Source: Cryptomeria japonica
Lineage: Eukaryota > Streptophyta > Pinopsida > Cupressales > Cupressaceae
Assembly: GCF_030272615.1 (NCBI RefSeq)
Contig: NC_081410.1
Coordinates: 124,247,140 to 124,311,139, forward strand
Length of the DNA: 64,000 nt
Direction of reading: 5' to 3'
A program made the translations under genes and the position numbers. Numbering within the stretch: position 1 is the stretch's first letter; every line of letters begins with the position of its first letter. The notes beneath the pieces are model-generated. The model saw only the letters and a list, made by a program, of their open reading frames with translations, had not been told where the DNA came from and did no database searches. Below are positions 36,436 to 49,660 of the stretch, one piece after another.

Positions 36436-36980
36436 TGTTTTCATCATCAGACAAAATTCTCACATTCTCGAACTTGTGCTTTAGATTTGTAATCTTGGCT
36501 TGCCTTGTCTTCTCATCTCATTCAAATACATTCTTTAGCTTGTCCCAAATTTCTTAGCTAATTACCCCTTGTGATTTTGCTAAACTCTGCATCATTCATG
36601 CAAGTTAAAATTGCAACAATAGCTTTTGCATTACTCTCATAACCTTTCTTAATTCTTTCCCAACTCTCAAATAGCATAGTTGAGACATTCGCACATTCTC
36701 ATCAGACATTCTTTTGCAACAATAGATTTTGCATTACTCTCATATGCTTTGGTTAGATATAGAGTTGTAGGACCATTCTGTGGAGCAGTATAACCTTTCT
36801 TAATTCTTTCCCAACTCTCAACTAGCATAGTAGCCAAATGATACTCCATCCTTTCTCTCCAATAGACATAATCTGTGTTATCAAACTTTGGAGCCTTGAA
36901 TGTATAGTCATGTGCCATCTTAGATCTTTATTTAAGTGGTTAAGATTCAAAAGAGGAACCTAACTCTAATACTAATTGTT
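36436..36980 (-). pseudogene. copia gag N-terminus with decayed primer-binding site
   Basis: On the minus strand a Gag start (36918) reads FDNTDYVYWRERMEYHLATML, the usual copia capsid beginning. A second block (36640-36440) has ILTCMNDAEFSKI and KTRQAKITNLKHKFENVRIL. An internal piece (CAACTCTCAA...CATAGT and neighbours) is present twice about 175 bases apart. Just upstream, the minus strand reads CAACAATTAGTATTAGAGTT, a mutated LTR end plus PBS at 36960-36980. The remainder of the element is missing. Confidence 0.75.
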
Positions 36981-37122
36981 GAACACACCACAGGACTTGG
37001 TGGGGGGTGGAGGAGGGGGCTAAATTAGTCTAGACCTCCAAGCACTTAAATATTGATCTTCAAAATTTAAACCACAAGCATTTAATCTTAGCGGAAACAA
37101 ATCATGAAAGCGTGAAGCACAA
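36977..37122 (-). mobile_element. U5 end of the 5' LTR for the minus-strand copia gag
   Basis: On the minus strand the sequence ends GTGTTCAACA before the decayed PBS. Only about 146 bases remain before another LTR-like start at 37123. Confidence 0.45.
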
Positions 37123-37485
37123 CTGTTGGTGTAAATTATGCCCCATAATTAAAATTGACTTAAGTTGACTTTGGATAATGCATCTCATAGTAGTTTGCAT
37201 ATGAGACACTTAGGGAAGTGTGCACATAAGGAACTTGCTTGTAGGAGACATTCCACCTTTTGTGGTCTTATCTTGTTGTTACATTCCACCTTTGGTGGGT
37301 GATCCACCTCTTATGGAATATATCATTATGTGTGGGGGAAAAAGTGACACTAAGCAAACATGCCCTAATCTCACTTTCAATCACACATTTGTGGAATACG
37401 AAAGAGCCTAGAGGTATCACACAATTGGCTACTTCTTTTTGTGGAAGAGAGAGCCACGAGCTACCTATTAGGATTTCTATTCCTT
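37123..37485 (+). mobile_element. LTR fragment starting TGTTGGTGTAAATTATG
   Basis: The start has LTR form. The sequence is cut by the minus-strand LTR at 37486, and its continuation may be 39009-39230, where a TTTATAAGTAGG TATA box is found. No target duplication was seen. Confidence 0.35.
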
Positions 37486-39008
37486 TGTTGTAATAGAAAG
37501 ATGAAATGATGCAAGTTCAATTCCTAACCCCAAAGTGCAAGTATGAACTAATAACAAGATTGCAGAATTGAACTTAAACAATGGAAAGCTGTAAACACAA
37601 GGACAAGACAAGAATGTAAATGCGTACCTAGTGTTAAAATCTGAGTGAAAATGTTCGGGACGGGGGCGCGGGCGCCACTGTCCTGATTCTGCCCCTGAAA
37701 CTGTTGTTTTGTAACCTAGAAAGCTGTCAGAAAGTGCTGAAAACTTGCTGTCTGACAGAAGGACCAGGGCGCCCAGCGCCCCTGTCCCAGGGACCAGGGT
37801 GCCCAGCGCCCCTGTCTTGGCAGGACCAGGGCGCCCCATGCCCCTGTCCTAGCTTTCTGGGCTGGAATTTGGTGTGGAGTGCTGTCTCGGCCTGCTTCTT
37901 CCGGATCTGTAACTTGCGGCGTCGTCCGAATCCCGAAACCTGCACTTATATCTGAAAAGGGTATGGTGGGCGGCTATATAGGGTTTTTCCTTAGTCAAAC
38001 CCCCGCTTTGGTGATTTCCACCTCCACGAATAGCCAAGTTGTATTGTAAAAGTAGTGTGTGTGTAGACCTTGTGTGTGTGCAAGATCCTAAAATGCAAGC
38101 AAACTAGAGCAAACTAGAAAGTAAACCCTAATTGCTTGCAAATGATAATGTAAATGCTCCAAATCAAGATGTAAAGAGATCTAAAGCATGAATACAAGTG
38201 ATATAATGAGGCTTATGCAAAGACATGAAAACAACATGAAATCATACCCAACCCCAAGGGAGGGGTACAAGCCAATCTTCAGTCGGTGATCCCCTATTGC
38301 TCTTCAATGTCTTCAAAGCCCTAAATGGATGAATGGAATTGATAAATGCTTGATAGGGGGATGTTGAATGTTGTTGAAGTCTTCAAAGATCTGCTCTTTC
38401 GCTGCATATGAGGTTCCTGAAAACAAAATTCCGGATCCTTTCAAATGAAGAAAGAGAGCTCTTATATATGAAACCCTAGGTCTTAATTTCAACTTTTGGC
38501 CGACCTAGAGATTGAATCTCCCACCAATTTCTTGGGGTTAAGCTTTATTTTATGATTGGATCGCGCTCCTAAAATTTTGGGAAAAATGTCCGGGACCATG
38601 TGCACGTCGGGCGCCATGGTCCTCTCTGGGCGCCATGGTCCCGACAACTTTTCACCAAATTTTCAGGGCCGTCGGATATGATGATTTTAGAGAGAATCCT
38701 GAAGTTACAGCTGATTTCAAGATGTTTTGACCCCCGAAATCAAGCCCCCAAGTTCAAAATAGGACCTAATTAGGGTTTTTGATTAAATGATGTATTGGAA
38801 GAATAAAATGAAAGGGGCACACTTTAATGAAAAGGGCCCAACTTTATGATATGGGAGATGATAAAATAGAACCTTAGACCTAATTAATTTAATTAATTAA
38901 GTGCTAAAGGGGAAATGCAATGCAAAATGCAAAATGCGCCAAGGCGGGTGCTAAACTAGGTGTGAAATTGTACCACCCTAGCAAGTGCGTACAATTTACG
39001 ACGCTACA
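37486..39008 (-). mobile_element. gypsy-like LTR, minus orientation
   Basis: On the minus strand it starts TGTAGCGTCGTAAATTG and ends TATTACAACA. A clear TATA box, CATATATAAGAGCTC, lies near 38470. Near its start AAATTGTAC and GTACAATTT (38965-38973 and 38989-38997) form a hairpin. Flanks TCCTT and CATTA do not match, so it is either truncated or not a simple insertion. Confidence 0.5.
37765..37850. repeat. GC-rich motif repeat in the gypsy-like LTR
   Basis: GACCAGGGCGCCCAGCGCCC occurs in three slightly different copies here, and related GGGCGCCATGGTCC words occur at 38600-38645. Each is nearly self-complementary and stands out in an AT-rich LTR. Confidence 0.75.
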
Positions 39009-39229
39009 CATTATTTCTCCTACCTATCCTCACCTACCCTTGTTTCTCATTGGGCCACATGTCATGTTTGTGTGCTCACATATCCTTATGGTCTTGCCTT
39101 TATAAGTAGGTTCATTTTCATTGTATTGGTTAATCTAGTTGATGGTATTTTTCATCTTGATGAGAATACATTTTGTTCTTATCAATATTTTGTCTCTCTT
39201 GTTGTGTTATTCATTGAGCTCTTGATCTT

Positions 39230-40655
39230 GGCTATTTTTTATAAATTCTTACAACAACAAATACATAAGCACCAGATTTACGTGGAAAACCTAATAAAGG
39301 AAAAACCATGGTGAGAATCAAATTCACAATATAAATATAATCTATTACAATATTGCCTCCATAACACTTTTCTCCTAAGAGGCCTTGCAAAACTAAGACA
39401 CACAACCTTAGGGCAAGATACAAAAAGTTGCCTACATACTCACTATCTTCCAATAGAAGAACAAATAGCTGAATTGGAATGAACTTGAGGATATCCTGAT
39501 CATGAAATTGACCTTGAACCATTGAGTCAAGTGATCAATATCATAACAAACTCTTCTGATTCTAAAACACAATCTCCGAACTCTATCACACTAACCATAT
39601 CATCATCAAATCTCTTCACAACAATATTTCACGTCATCTCAAATACCAAATCTACTTGTAGGCCTTTCAAACCTTAGACAAATAAATTCACATCCCTTCC
39701 ATGCATTCACTAATACATCTACATTCCTTTATATACAAGATTTATCATCAAAACCCTTAACTAGGTCGACCATAGATAGATTATACATTATTACATAAAT
39801 TCAACCACCTGGACCTAAAATATCAAATGCAGTCCACTCTAGGAGATAGAAAGGACTCAAAAAAATTACAATACAACATTTTCAAATTATTCCAATGAAC
39901 CACACACACTAGCAAATCCTCCAAGGTCGATATCAAATGAAACATGTAGATGAACAATGAAGCATGCCAACCAGTCACCCTAAAATATTCTCCAATTTAT
40001 GAAGCTCAAAGTGGATCTACACATGCCACAGTGAGACCCATATCATCATCCAAACTCAACCACCAAGGCATATTCAAACCAAAAGAATATTATCCAAGTA
40101 TAATGCAACATCATAGTCAATTGGAGACTAGAATAGCTGACACACATAACTGAAAATATCATCTCCATTTGTCAATCAAGTTTCCATCTAAAAATTGAAC
40201 TAGAACAATACATAGATCATATGAACAAATCCTCCAAACTACAACACCTAAATCTACACATCTGAAAGCCATCAGGCATACTTTCAGACCTGTTATGATA
40301 GACAACTTTACTGCTATAAGCAACACCAACAAACTTTGTCAACTAAGAAGTAGAGGACTGACAAAATGCATAGTGCAATCTATACAAAGCTTGGGCATCA
40401 TATGTAGAAGTATAGAATATAATATTCACATGTCAAAGGAAGGCAAGACATTCTTCCATTGAGATATTAAATATTGTTTCCTACATATTGAGACTTCTAA
40501 TATAGCACCCTTCCAAAAATAAATCAACATTTGCATTAAATAATTCACATAACTAGTACATTTCCTACATATCAAAACTTCAACTATATCATAAGGTACT
40601 TCAACATATATGATAACTTAAGATAGGTTGACATAAATGACAACACAACACAACA
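39230..40655 (-). mobile_element. copia LTR remnant, minus orientation
   Basis: On the minus strand it begins near 40655 with TGTTGTCATTTATGTCAACC, preceded by a TTGTG microrepeat, and runs to the conserved GGTTTTTCC...GGTTTTCCACGTAA word at 39265-39305. No PBS follows, so the end is lost. The ORFs inside are chance. Confidence 0.6.
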
Positions 40656-41129
40656 CAACAACTAAAGTTTCCAATATCCATTCTCTTGATCACTACCTCT
40701 CCCTCCCAGCCTCCATCTCCCCATCTCTAGGTCCCTCCTTCCTTTCCTCCCTCCCTCCCTTGTTACCTCTATACCTCTCTCTCTTTCTCTCATTACCCAC
40801 ATCTCTCCCCCCTCTATCTCTCTCATGTCTATCTCTCCCCTATGTCTCTCACCTCTCTCTTATTAGGCTCTAGATCTCTCACTTCTATATCTCTCCCCTC
40901 GCTACGTCTTTCCCATACTCTCCACCTCTCTCCTTTCCTCCTTACCACTCTTTCTCTCTTTGTAAACTTATCTCTCTCATTTTATTCTGTCCATCTCTCT
41001 CTCTCCATCACTTATATATCTCTCCCCTCTCTAGATCTCTTAGTCACTCTCTCCCTCCCTACTTAGCACTCTCTTTCTCTTTCTTCTTCTTTCTCTCTTC
41101 TCTCTCCCTCCACACCTCTCCCACCCTCT

Positions 41130-41262
41130 TATAGGGTTTAGGGAATAGGGTGTAGGATATAGGGCCTAGGATATAAGGTTTAGGGTATAATGTTGGGTTT
41201 ATAGTTTTTTAGGGTACAAGATTAATAGTACAAGGTTTAGGGTACATACAATTAAGGGTATT
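41130..41262. repeat. Degenerate plant-telomere-like block 1
   Basis: Variants of GGGTTTAGGG, GGTATAGGG and AGGGTACAAGG repeat within the CT tract. TTTAGGG is the common plant telomere unit; here it is strongly diverged. Confidence 0.6.
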
Positions 41263-42479
41263 ACTGTTATTGATACAAGTTCCTTTATCTCTCCACTTCC
41301 CCCTCTCTCTCTTCTCTTTCACATATCTCTCCCCTCTCTAGGTATATCCCTCCATTTCTTCATTTATCCCTCTCTATCACCCCTCCCTCCTTACGCCCAT
41401 ATCTATCTCCCTCTCCCACTCTCTTAGTCTCTCTCTCAATTGTTTAGGTTGTTACCTCTCCCTCCTACCCCTCTCTGTACCCTCTCTAGGTTTCTCCCTC
41501 CCCCCTCTCCATCTCTCTAATTCTCCATCCATGTCTCATCACCCACCTCTCTCCCCTCCTCTAGGCCTCTTATCTTTCACTTCCCCTCTCTACCTGTCCA
41601 CTCTCTATTTCTCTCCCCCCTCTCCACCTCTTCCCCCTCCCCTCTCTAGGATGCCACATCCCTTTCTTCATCTCTCCCTCTCTATCCCCCCACCTCCTTA
41701 ACCCCCCCTCTCTCTTTCTTTTCTTATGCCTCTCATCTCCCTCTCTCTCCTCTATAGGTCTCTTCAATCATTTATTTCTCTCATCCTCTCTATCTCCCCC
41801 TCTCTCCTTACCCCCATCTCTATCTGTACCTCCCTCCCTCTCTCTTCTTCTTTATCCCTCTTTTTTTTCTCACCTCTCTCCATTCTCTCTATCACTATGT
41901 CTTCCTCCCACCCTCTCTCTCCACTTCTCTAGGTTTCTCCCTCCCTCTTTACCTCTACCTCTCCCTCCCTATCTTGCTACCCATCTCTCTCTCTCTCCCT
42001 CTCCCCTCTCTCACCTCTATCTCTCTCCTAAGGTCCATCACCTTTCTATTCCTAGGTTGTAGTTCTCTAACCTCTATATCTTTCCCCTCTCTAGTTATTT
42101 CCCTCTCTCTCTACCTCTCTTTGTCCCTCCTTACCCATCTTTCTCTCTTTGTGAACTTCTCTCTCTCTCTCTCTCTTTCATTTTCTTCTCTCTATCCCAC
42201 ACCTCTCTACCTCTCTTCTCTATAGGTCTCTCAATCACTCCTTATCTACCTCTAGAAATCCCTCCTTAGCCATCTCTTTCTCTTAATTGTTCTCTCTTAG
42301 TCTTGTCTATCCCTTCATTCTTCTCTCTCTCCTTGTCTCTCTCCCTCCCCTCTCTAGGTCATCACCCATCTATCTCTTCCTTCTATAGGTTTCTCACTCC
42401 CTCCATGTATACCTCCCCCTCTATCCCTTGTTAATCCTCTCCCTTTGTTCTCATTTATCTCCTTTTCTCCCTCACTCCC

Positions 42480-43648
42480 TATTGGAATCATAGAACACTG
42501 AGATGGGGGAGGGGAGTGAATCAGTGTTATACAAATTTCAAACTTGTTACTCTGATTCTTTAACCATTGGATGTATAAGAAGGAAAGTAAAGTGCAAAAA
42601 CCAAAACCAAATAGACACCACCTTAACACCAAGATTTTTATGTGGAAACCCAAAAGGGAGAAACCATGGTGGGATTTGAACTCACAATATTATTCCATTA
42701 TGACTAGTAGCAAAACAACATTACAAAAGTTGGAATGCACATGCATTCAGGCACACTGCCTAGAGCTTCACTGCTCAATTACAAAAACAAGGCTACAACC
42801 TCGAAGGAAGGCTCACTACCTTACATGATAATAGAAATGATTAAAATGAGTAATGAACTAGAAACAACATCTGACTATGCCAAGTATCAATTCTGGTTAG
42901 GCACAAAGTGACCCACTGCATTGTTTTGATAAACTGCTCTATTTTGCTCTGCTTTGCTTTACCATATCAACACAATTCAGAATGTGCACGTGAAACTATG
43001 CTCAATCGCTCCAAAATCACCACATACCTCATATCCACACACAAATGCATTAACCCAAATGATCTTATATATCCACATACGCAAAATTAATCTCCCACAA
43101 GTCAGCTTCACAAAATATCAAAAAAAGAAATGTGTAGCTGCAAGTTGGCTTAGATCTTTTACTGAACCATATTCCAGATCCAAAATACATAATCACACGC
43201 TTCCTATAGGTCTCATCAACCATCTCGAACACATCACCAATCACCATAATCAACTCTAAGAATCCGGTCACACGTTATACCACCAAATATGATGAATACT
43301 CTATTTTGTTGCTCTACCAGATACCAGACCTTCAATCAAGCATAGGAATCAACATCGGAGGGTGGATTGTCATGATAATCTGCTTCATATACCCAACCAA
43401 CTAATCACTGATCACCGAAATCAAAACCCGCTTCACCGGAAATGAGAATAATCACAAAACTGTATACTAAACTGCACCTCGACAGTCGTACTACAGAAAT
43501 ACTTTATCCAAGACATCCAGTTAGCCAAAACTCCATACCGGAGCAGATCAGTAGGTTGAGTTTCCATCAATGACAACTTATAAGAATCTATAAACATCAA
43601 GAAACACCAATCTTCACCAGAGCATCACCGGAACATCAAATGCCAACA
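42480..43648 (-). mobile_element. copia solo LTR in the CT tract
   Basis: On the minus strand it starts TGTTGGCATTTGATG and ends CCAATA (CA mutated to TA). Five-base target copies CTCCC flank it (42475-42479 and 43649-43653). A TATATAAG box is near 43063, and the conserved GGTTTCTCCC...GGGTTTCCACATAA word is near 42640-42665. Confidence 0.8.
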
Positions 43649-44470
43649 CTCCCCTCTATAGGACTTCCCCTTCATTTCTTCCTCTCTCCCTCTCTATATC
43701 CCCCTCCCTCCTTAAACCCCATCTCTCCCCCCCTCTCTCTCTATATTTCTCACCTATCTTCCCCTTTATCTCAACTTTTCCTAGGTCTATCACTCCCTCC
43801 ATGTCTACCTTTCCCTCCACTTCTTCTTACTCCTCGAGATCTCTCTTTGTTATTTTGTTTGTAATATTCTCCCTCCCTCCCCTCTCTGGGCCTCTTCCTC
43901 CCTTTCTTCCTCTCTCCCTCTCTATCTTCCCATCCCTCATTACCTCCATATCTATCCCTAGCTCCTTCCCCCTCTCTTCTTCTCTCTCCCTCTCTTATTA
44001 ATTCTTTCCCCTCTCTCCATTCTCTACATCACTAAATCTCCCTCCCACCCTTTCTCTCCCCCTCCCTAGGTATCTCTCTCCCTCTTTACCTCTCTACCTC
44101 TCCCTCCATGTTTCATTACCCACCTATCTCTCTCTCCCCCTCTATATCTCTCACCTATATTTCTTCCCCATAGGTTTATCACCTCTCTAGTCCTAGGTTC
44201 TAGGTCTCTCACCTATATATCTATCCCCTCTCTAGTTCTTTCCCTCTCCATCTACCTCCCTCCTTAGTCCTCTTTCTCTTTGTGAACTTCTCTCTCTCAT
44301 TTTATTCTCTCTCCCATCTCTAGGTGTCTCAATCATTCCATGTCTACCTCTACATCCCTCCTTATCCATCTCTATCTTTTTATTCTTCTCTCTCATCTTC
44401 TACCTCTTTCCCATCACTAGGTTATCACCTCTCTATGTCCTCCTTCCCTAGGTCTCTCACTCTCTCCATC

Positions 44471-44595
<125 letters not shown>

Positions 44596-44621
44596 CCTAA
44601 CTTCCTCTCTCCTTCTCTATA

Positions 44622-47600
44622 TGTTACATCCCTTTGTATGAAACTGTTAATGAATTTTATTTATATATTTTATGGGGAATTTACACATATATGTGGTTTA
44701 CATCAGATAGATGATTTTAAATGAACTTACATGAATGAAATGCTTATCTTTATTGATTAATGACATGTGATTAATGTTTTATTTTCTATGTATCGAAGGT
44801 GATTATATGTTATAGTATAGTTGTGGTTCTAAGATGGATGCATGACAATCACCTTACCCTCTAGGAAAGAGAGAGAGAGAGTATCTCTGGAGAGAGGAAT
44901 ACAAAAATGTGAATAGGCAAGTGATGTTGCTTGAGCCTTTTCACATGTAGGTTAGGTTGTCTTGTGGTCAAGTTATGCTTATTTCATCTTGCGTCTCATC
45001 AAATAAGTGTATTGAATCTATATTGATCATGGTTGTTAAACCTAGACCTTGACGTTGGATGGATTTTACCTATGTCTAAATTGTTACCCTTTTGGTTAAA
45101 TTATCTATATATGAATTAATATTATTGATATTTGTATTATTAATACTCAAATGATTAATATGTATATATAAATGTATAGTTATGTATGACATATTTACAT
45201 GTACATATATACATGATATATATACATATAATGTATATACTTATACATAAATGTATATATGTGTATCAATGATTAATGGTGGTGATATAACCATGGTAAT
45301 ATATCGTAATATATCATACTATGGAATTAATTTCCATATGGCCTTATAGCCAAACTTAGTAACTCATGAGATTGTGAATTAATGATATTTTAAGCTGATT
45401 TTAAATAGCTTCTCTTGACCGAGCATCGAATTACATAATTGTGATTTTATATCTTGGCTAGCGAGACACAAATGGCTTAATGAAGACTTTCATTGAATTG
45501 ATATATATCATTTGGTTTTCCTTAAACCAATATCAACAAGATTCGTTCATGAATTAATGAAGCTTGTATTGTATAATCGTCAGGATGACTTTAAGCCAGA
45601 TTCATTATCATCACACTTATTATATGTAATACATATTTAAGTGAAAGTTGCAGATTAATCACTGTAAGAGCCACCTAATGAGGCACGTTAAAAAGTTGAT
45701 ATTGAGCTTGTGTAACCGTTTCTTGAGGGGAATTGAATTATACACGAGTAGCTCAAATTTGGTGTGGAAATAATGTATCTTCTTTGAACCGTTTCTTGGT
45801 CCATATCAAGTGAAACATCCTTTGAAACAAAAAGAAACTCTATTATGCTACTTTTTCTTTCGGTGAGATGAAGTCTTTTCTCTGTGGTAGCTCAATAGAC
45901 AATCTCTGGGGCAGATGGGAGATGGTTCTGTAAATCATTTTTGGGAAGAGCTACAGAAAGAGCTTGAAGTTTGAAGAGTTTGAGATAATAGTGTAGCGGG
46001 AATACATTTTCTTTTGTTATTCATTGGAGAAAGGATCGAAAGAAAGATAAGTCTTGTTTGGCTGTTGCACTGCAACTGTTGGATTGCTCATTGTGAGATC
46101 AGGGAAGGAAAGAAGTTGTGAAACCTGAGTCTATTTGCTACAGAATACAGTCTACAGGCATGTGCTCTACCTTTCTTGATGAGCATTTTCTGTTATGCAC
46201 TTTGATATGCTTGAAAGACTCATACTTTGTAGATTTTTAGGAAGGTTTTGAGTTGCATTCTTAATAAAACTAGTCATGGAATATGGACAAATTGCTCAAG
46301 CATTAGATTAAGTTTAGATATGAGCTCCCCATATCGAATGCATTTTCTGTTTGATAATATAGTTGTCACCAAAGATTTTCTTTGAGAAGAAAGTGTAGAT
46401 TCCAATACTGTTATATATCATATTCCAGAATGGAACTCCTAGTTTAGAATGTTATAACTTTGAAGAACAAACTCGTAGACTTTTAAAGATAGTCATAACC
46501 TTATTTCAAGAAGGATCTTATATGAACCATAGCTTTTCTATATTGCTCATCTTTCAGTCTTTGTAAAGTTCTTTATTGAACAGTAGCATTGTTATAATCC
46601 TTATTTCTCAGTCTTATGGAAATATGTATTGTATAAAGTCCACTATGCTTGAACAAGTATAGTCATAATTTATCATTAATAATATGTAATCATATAAGAA
46701 TAATGGATGATCTTTATGCTCACTTATGGTTGTATGGAAACCTATGTACTACAACCATTTTTATGTTAGCCTTGAGGTATCTAATATCATGAACTCTAGA
46801 AGAGTCTTATAGATCTCTAAGCTGAAACAAGTCATGGCTGGAAGTAGTTAGTTAGGCACTTAGAAGAAGTTAATGAGTCAAACACAAGCCTTCTTGTTTT
46901 AATGGTGTTTAAATTGATTTAGTCACAAGAGTATGAGGGGTGATAAACTTGTGCATTTTTCGACATTTATACTTTTGTGTATTCTTGACACGAGAATTAG
47001 AGACAGATGTTAGGGTCACAAAATGCGAGCATGCATGACTAGAGGTTCTTTGTCAACCTAATTTGTAAAAACAGATAAGTATGATCCTTAAGATGTCTAA
47101 AGCACCCAAGTTGAGTAAGGGTGGGTGAATAGATGATTTCAGTTCATGATAAGTGTTATTGTATTAGACTTTGGCCAAAGTAATGCAAAGGTCTACTTGT
47201 GTTTAGTTCATAGTTCTATCATTGCGTCATGCATAGTTAGTAGGTGTCTATAGTTGTATGGTTGATTGGTACTATGTAGAATACAATAGCAGGATCAAAT
47301 GTCAACCTTAACCAATTCTCATGTCTATACCCTCATGAAGGTCAAGACTACTGTGGTTGGAGGAAAATGGCCCGAGTGATGCTCTTCATCTTGTAGAATT
47401 ACACTAAGGCTTGGGATACAACTCACTCAATCCAAATTATAGTAGACTCTAAACACACACACTCTAGATCTCTAAATGAGCTATGTTATTTTATTACTTA
47501 ATTTGAATGTATACATGTTATTTACATATGAAATTTATCATAGCATTTTAGAAGTACACATATGCAAGCATTGTTCAATTTCAATTCATGTTGGAAAGTT

Positions 47601-47707
47601 ATTACAAAAGCATAAATTTTTCATATGCAAATTTACTTGCAACTTTTTACTCTACGTTGTGGTTAAAAATAGTTACCTTTTATGTTAAAAGTCCTAAGCA
47701 TGTTACA
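44622..47707. mobile_element. Possible 3.1-kb gypsy-like solo LTR
   Basis: The block starts TGTTACATCCC and ends CATGTTACA. It interrupts the CT tract, and its flanks CTATA (44617-44621) and CTATT (47708-47712) match at four of five bases. There is no coding content. An AT-rich microsatellite-like part with TATATACAT words is at 45140-45260. The insertion reading is inference from the ends and the split tract. Confidence 0.5.
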
Positions 47708-47869
47708 CTATTTCCCCCTCCCTCCTTAAAACTCCATATCTCTCTCTCTCCTCCTCCATCCTTAAATTCACATTTTACCTCTCTCCCCTTCTAGGTGTCT
47801 CACCTCCCTTATGCTCTATCTCCTCTTTCCCTAGGTCTCTCACTCCCTCCATGTCTACCTCCCCCTCCA

Positions 47870-47900
<31 letters not shown>

Positions 47901-48038
47901 CTTTCTCTCTCTATTCTTCTCTCTCTAGTTTTCTCCCCCCTCCCTCTGCACCTCTCTACCTTTTCATCCATGTCTCATTGCCAACCTCTCTATATCCCCC
48001 TTTATCTATCTTGCCACTCTCTCTCTCTCTCCATCTAG
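47708..48038. repeat. Continuation of the CT-rich tract
   Basis: The same CTCTCCCTCC and CTAGGTCTCTCACTCCCTCC words as 40678-44621, with a (TG)11 run at 47872-47894. Confidence 0.85.
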
Positions 48039-48275
48039 GTATAGGATATAAGGTTTAGGGTATAGGGTTTAGAGTGTTGGTATAGGAATTAGGGTACATA
48101 GGATGTAGGGTTTGAGGTTTAGGGATTATGGTATTGGCTTTATGTTTGAGGGTTTAGCATATAGGGTTATTAGGTCGAGGGTATCGATATAGGATTTGGG
48201 GTTTAGGGTATAGGTTGTATAGTTTAGGGTTAAGGGTATTGGAAGTATAGTTGAGGGTGTAGGATTTAGGGTTGA

Positions 48276-48276
<1 letters not shown>
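48039..48276. repeat. Degenerate plant-telomere-like block 2
   Basis: About 25 words such as GGTTTAGGGTATAGGGTTTA and GGTTTAGGGTTAAGGG, all close to TTTAGGG, follow the CT tract directly. Confidence 0.7.

Positions 48277-48325
<49 letters not shown>
48277..48325. repeat. (CT)12(CA)12 compound microsatellite
   Basis: A CT run changes to a CA run at 48301, right after telomere-like block 2. Confidence 0.95.
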
Positions 48326-48326
<1 letters not shown>

Positions 48327-49289
48327 TTTTCCAAATTGTTAAGGGTTGAAAATTTTCAATAAAAGTTATTTGGCACTCACCATATTTTGTGAACCTTCAC
48401 TAAAAATGGTAAAAAGGGGCATACGACCCATCATTCAAACCCACATTTAAAAAAAAATTTGTCTTGTTTTTGCACATTATTTGACAAAGAAACACTTTTT
48501 CATGTTGTTGACATCTTGCAAAAGCATATTTTGTATATTCCACCACCTTTTAGTTTGGTTAACAACATAGAAGGAAAAAATTTGAATTTTTTAGATCAAA
48601 TTTGATTATGTGAGGTAATATTTTCATGTTTCTAGAAGTCAAATGTTTATGATACGTTTTTTGTTTACAATATAGACTCTTTATTTTCATAATTTTTACT
48701 AATCCTATTATATTTACATATAATTCAACATTGAAATCAAAGGAAGTTGCATGAAAACTAGAAAAAAGTAGGAGTTTGAAGCGAAAAATGAAAGAACATG
48801 GCATAATTTGAAAATTGTAACATTATATCTCAAATTTTAAGACACATTCTACTTGTCTTTATTCCTTTTATTATTTTCACATCATCACATAGTTCAATTG
48901 CAATCATTCTCAAGTTTGGTTTTGTTGTTTTTTGTATTTGTTTACTTGAGTTTATGATTAAGTTATCATGTTCCTAGTTAATATTTCATTAATATGTGCA
49001 CACCTTAATTGGTCCATGTCGACACAAGTGAACATATGTTGCATTGCTATCTCACATTCCTACACTAGTTAATGTTGGAACACCTAAGAACATATAAGTG
49101 TCCTAAATATCTTTAAACATTTCTAGGGAACCTATATTATCGTCCTCAATTCTTATGGTCATTCATATAAAAAATTACCGATTTTGAATGATATGAAATG
49201 GAATGAGAACATTACTTTTGGTTAGCCTTGCATGAATTATCGATGTGATAAGTGCATGGTAATAAGTAATCAAAATTAGATTTAATTTT
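48326..49289. other. AT-rich stretch, nothing recognised
   Basis: No ORF of interest, LTR end or repeat unit could be supported. Confidence 0.5.
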
Positions 49290-49660
49290 AAGATATAATT
49301 GTCATGTAGGTTCATTAGGGTAGTCTCTATGATCTATAAGTACCCTAAATTCATTAAGACTACCCTAATGAAGCAATTACTATCATAGATTTATTAGGGT
49401 AGTCATAATGAATGTACGACAATCATGGCTTCATTCAAAATTTTCTAATGAAGCTATGACTGTCATAGGTTTGTTAGGACAATCCTAATGAATATGTGAC
49501 TATCTTATATTCATTAGGACCACCTTAATGATGCTATGATTGTTATAACTTCATTAGGACTACCCTAATCAAGCTATGATTGTCCTACATTTATTGTGAC
49601 TACCCTAATGAAGAACTATGATGGTCCTAACAAACATATGACTATCCTAAAGAACACATG
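49290..49660. repeat. ~40-bp minisatellite with inverted words
   Basis: About eight diverged units of the type GCTATGATTGTCCTACATT and then ACTACCCTAATGAA, for example at 49453, 49533 and 49573. TTCATTAGG and CCTAATGAA words make each junction a possible hairpin. Toward 49290 the units grade into looser copies. Confidence 0.7.

Noticed and set aside
37704..37955. Cys/Pro-rich ORF
   Set aside because: Produced by the GC-rich repeated words in an LTR; no start context or homologue recognised.
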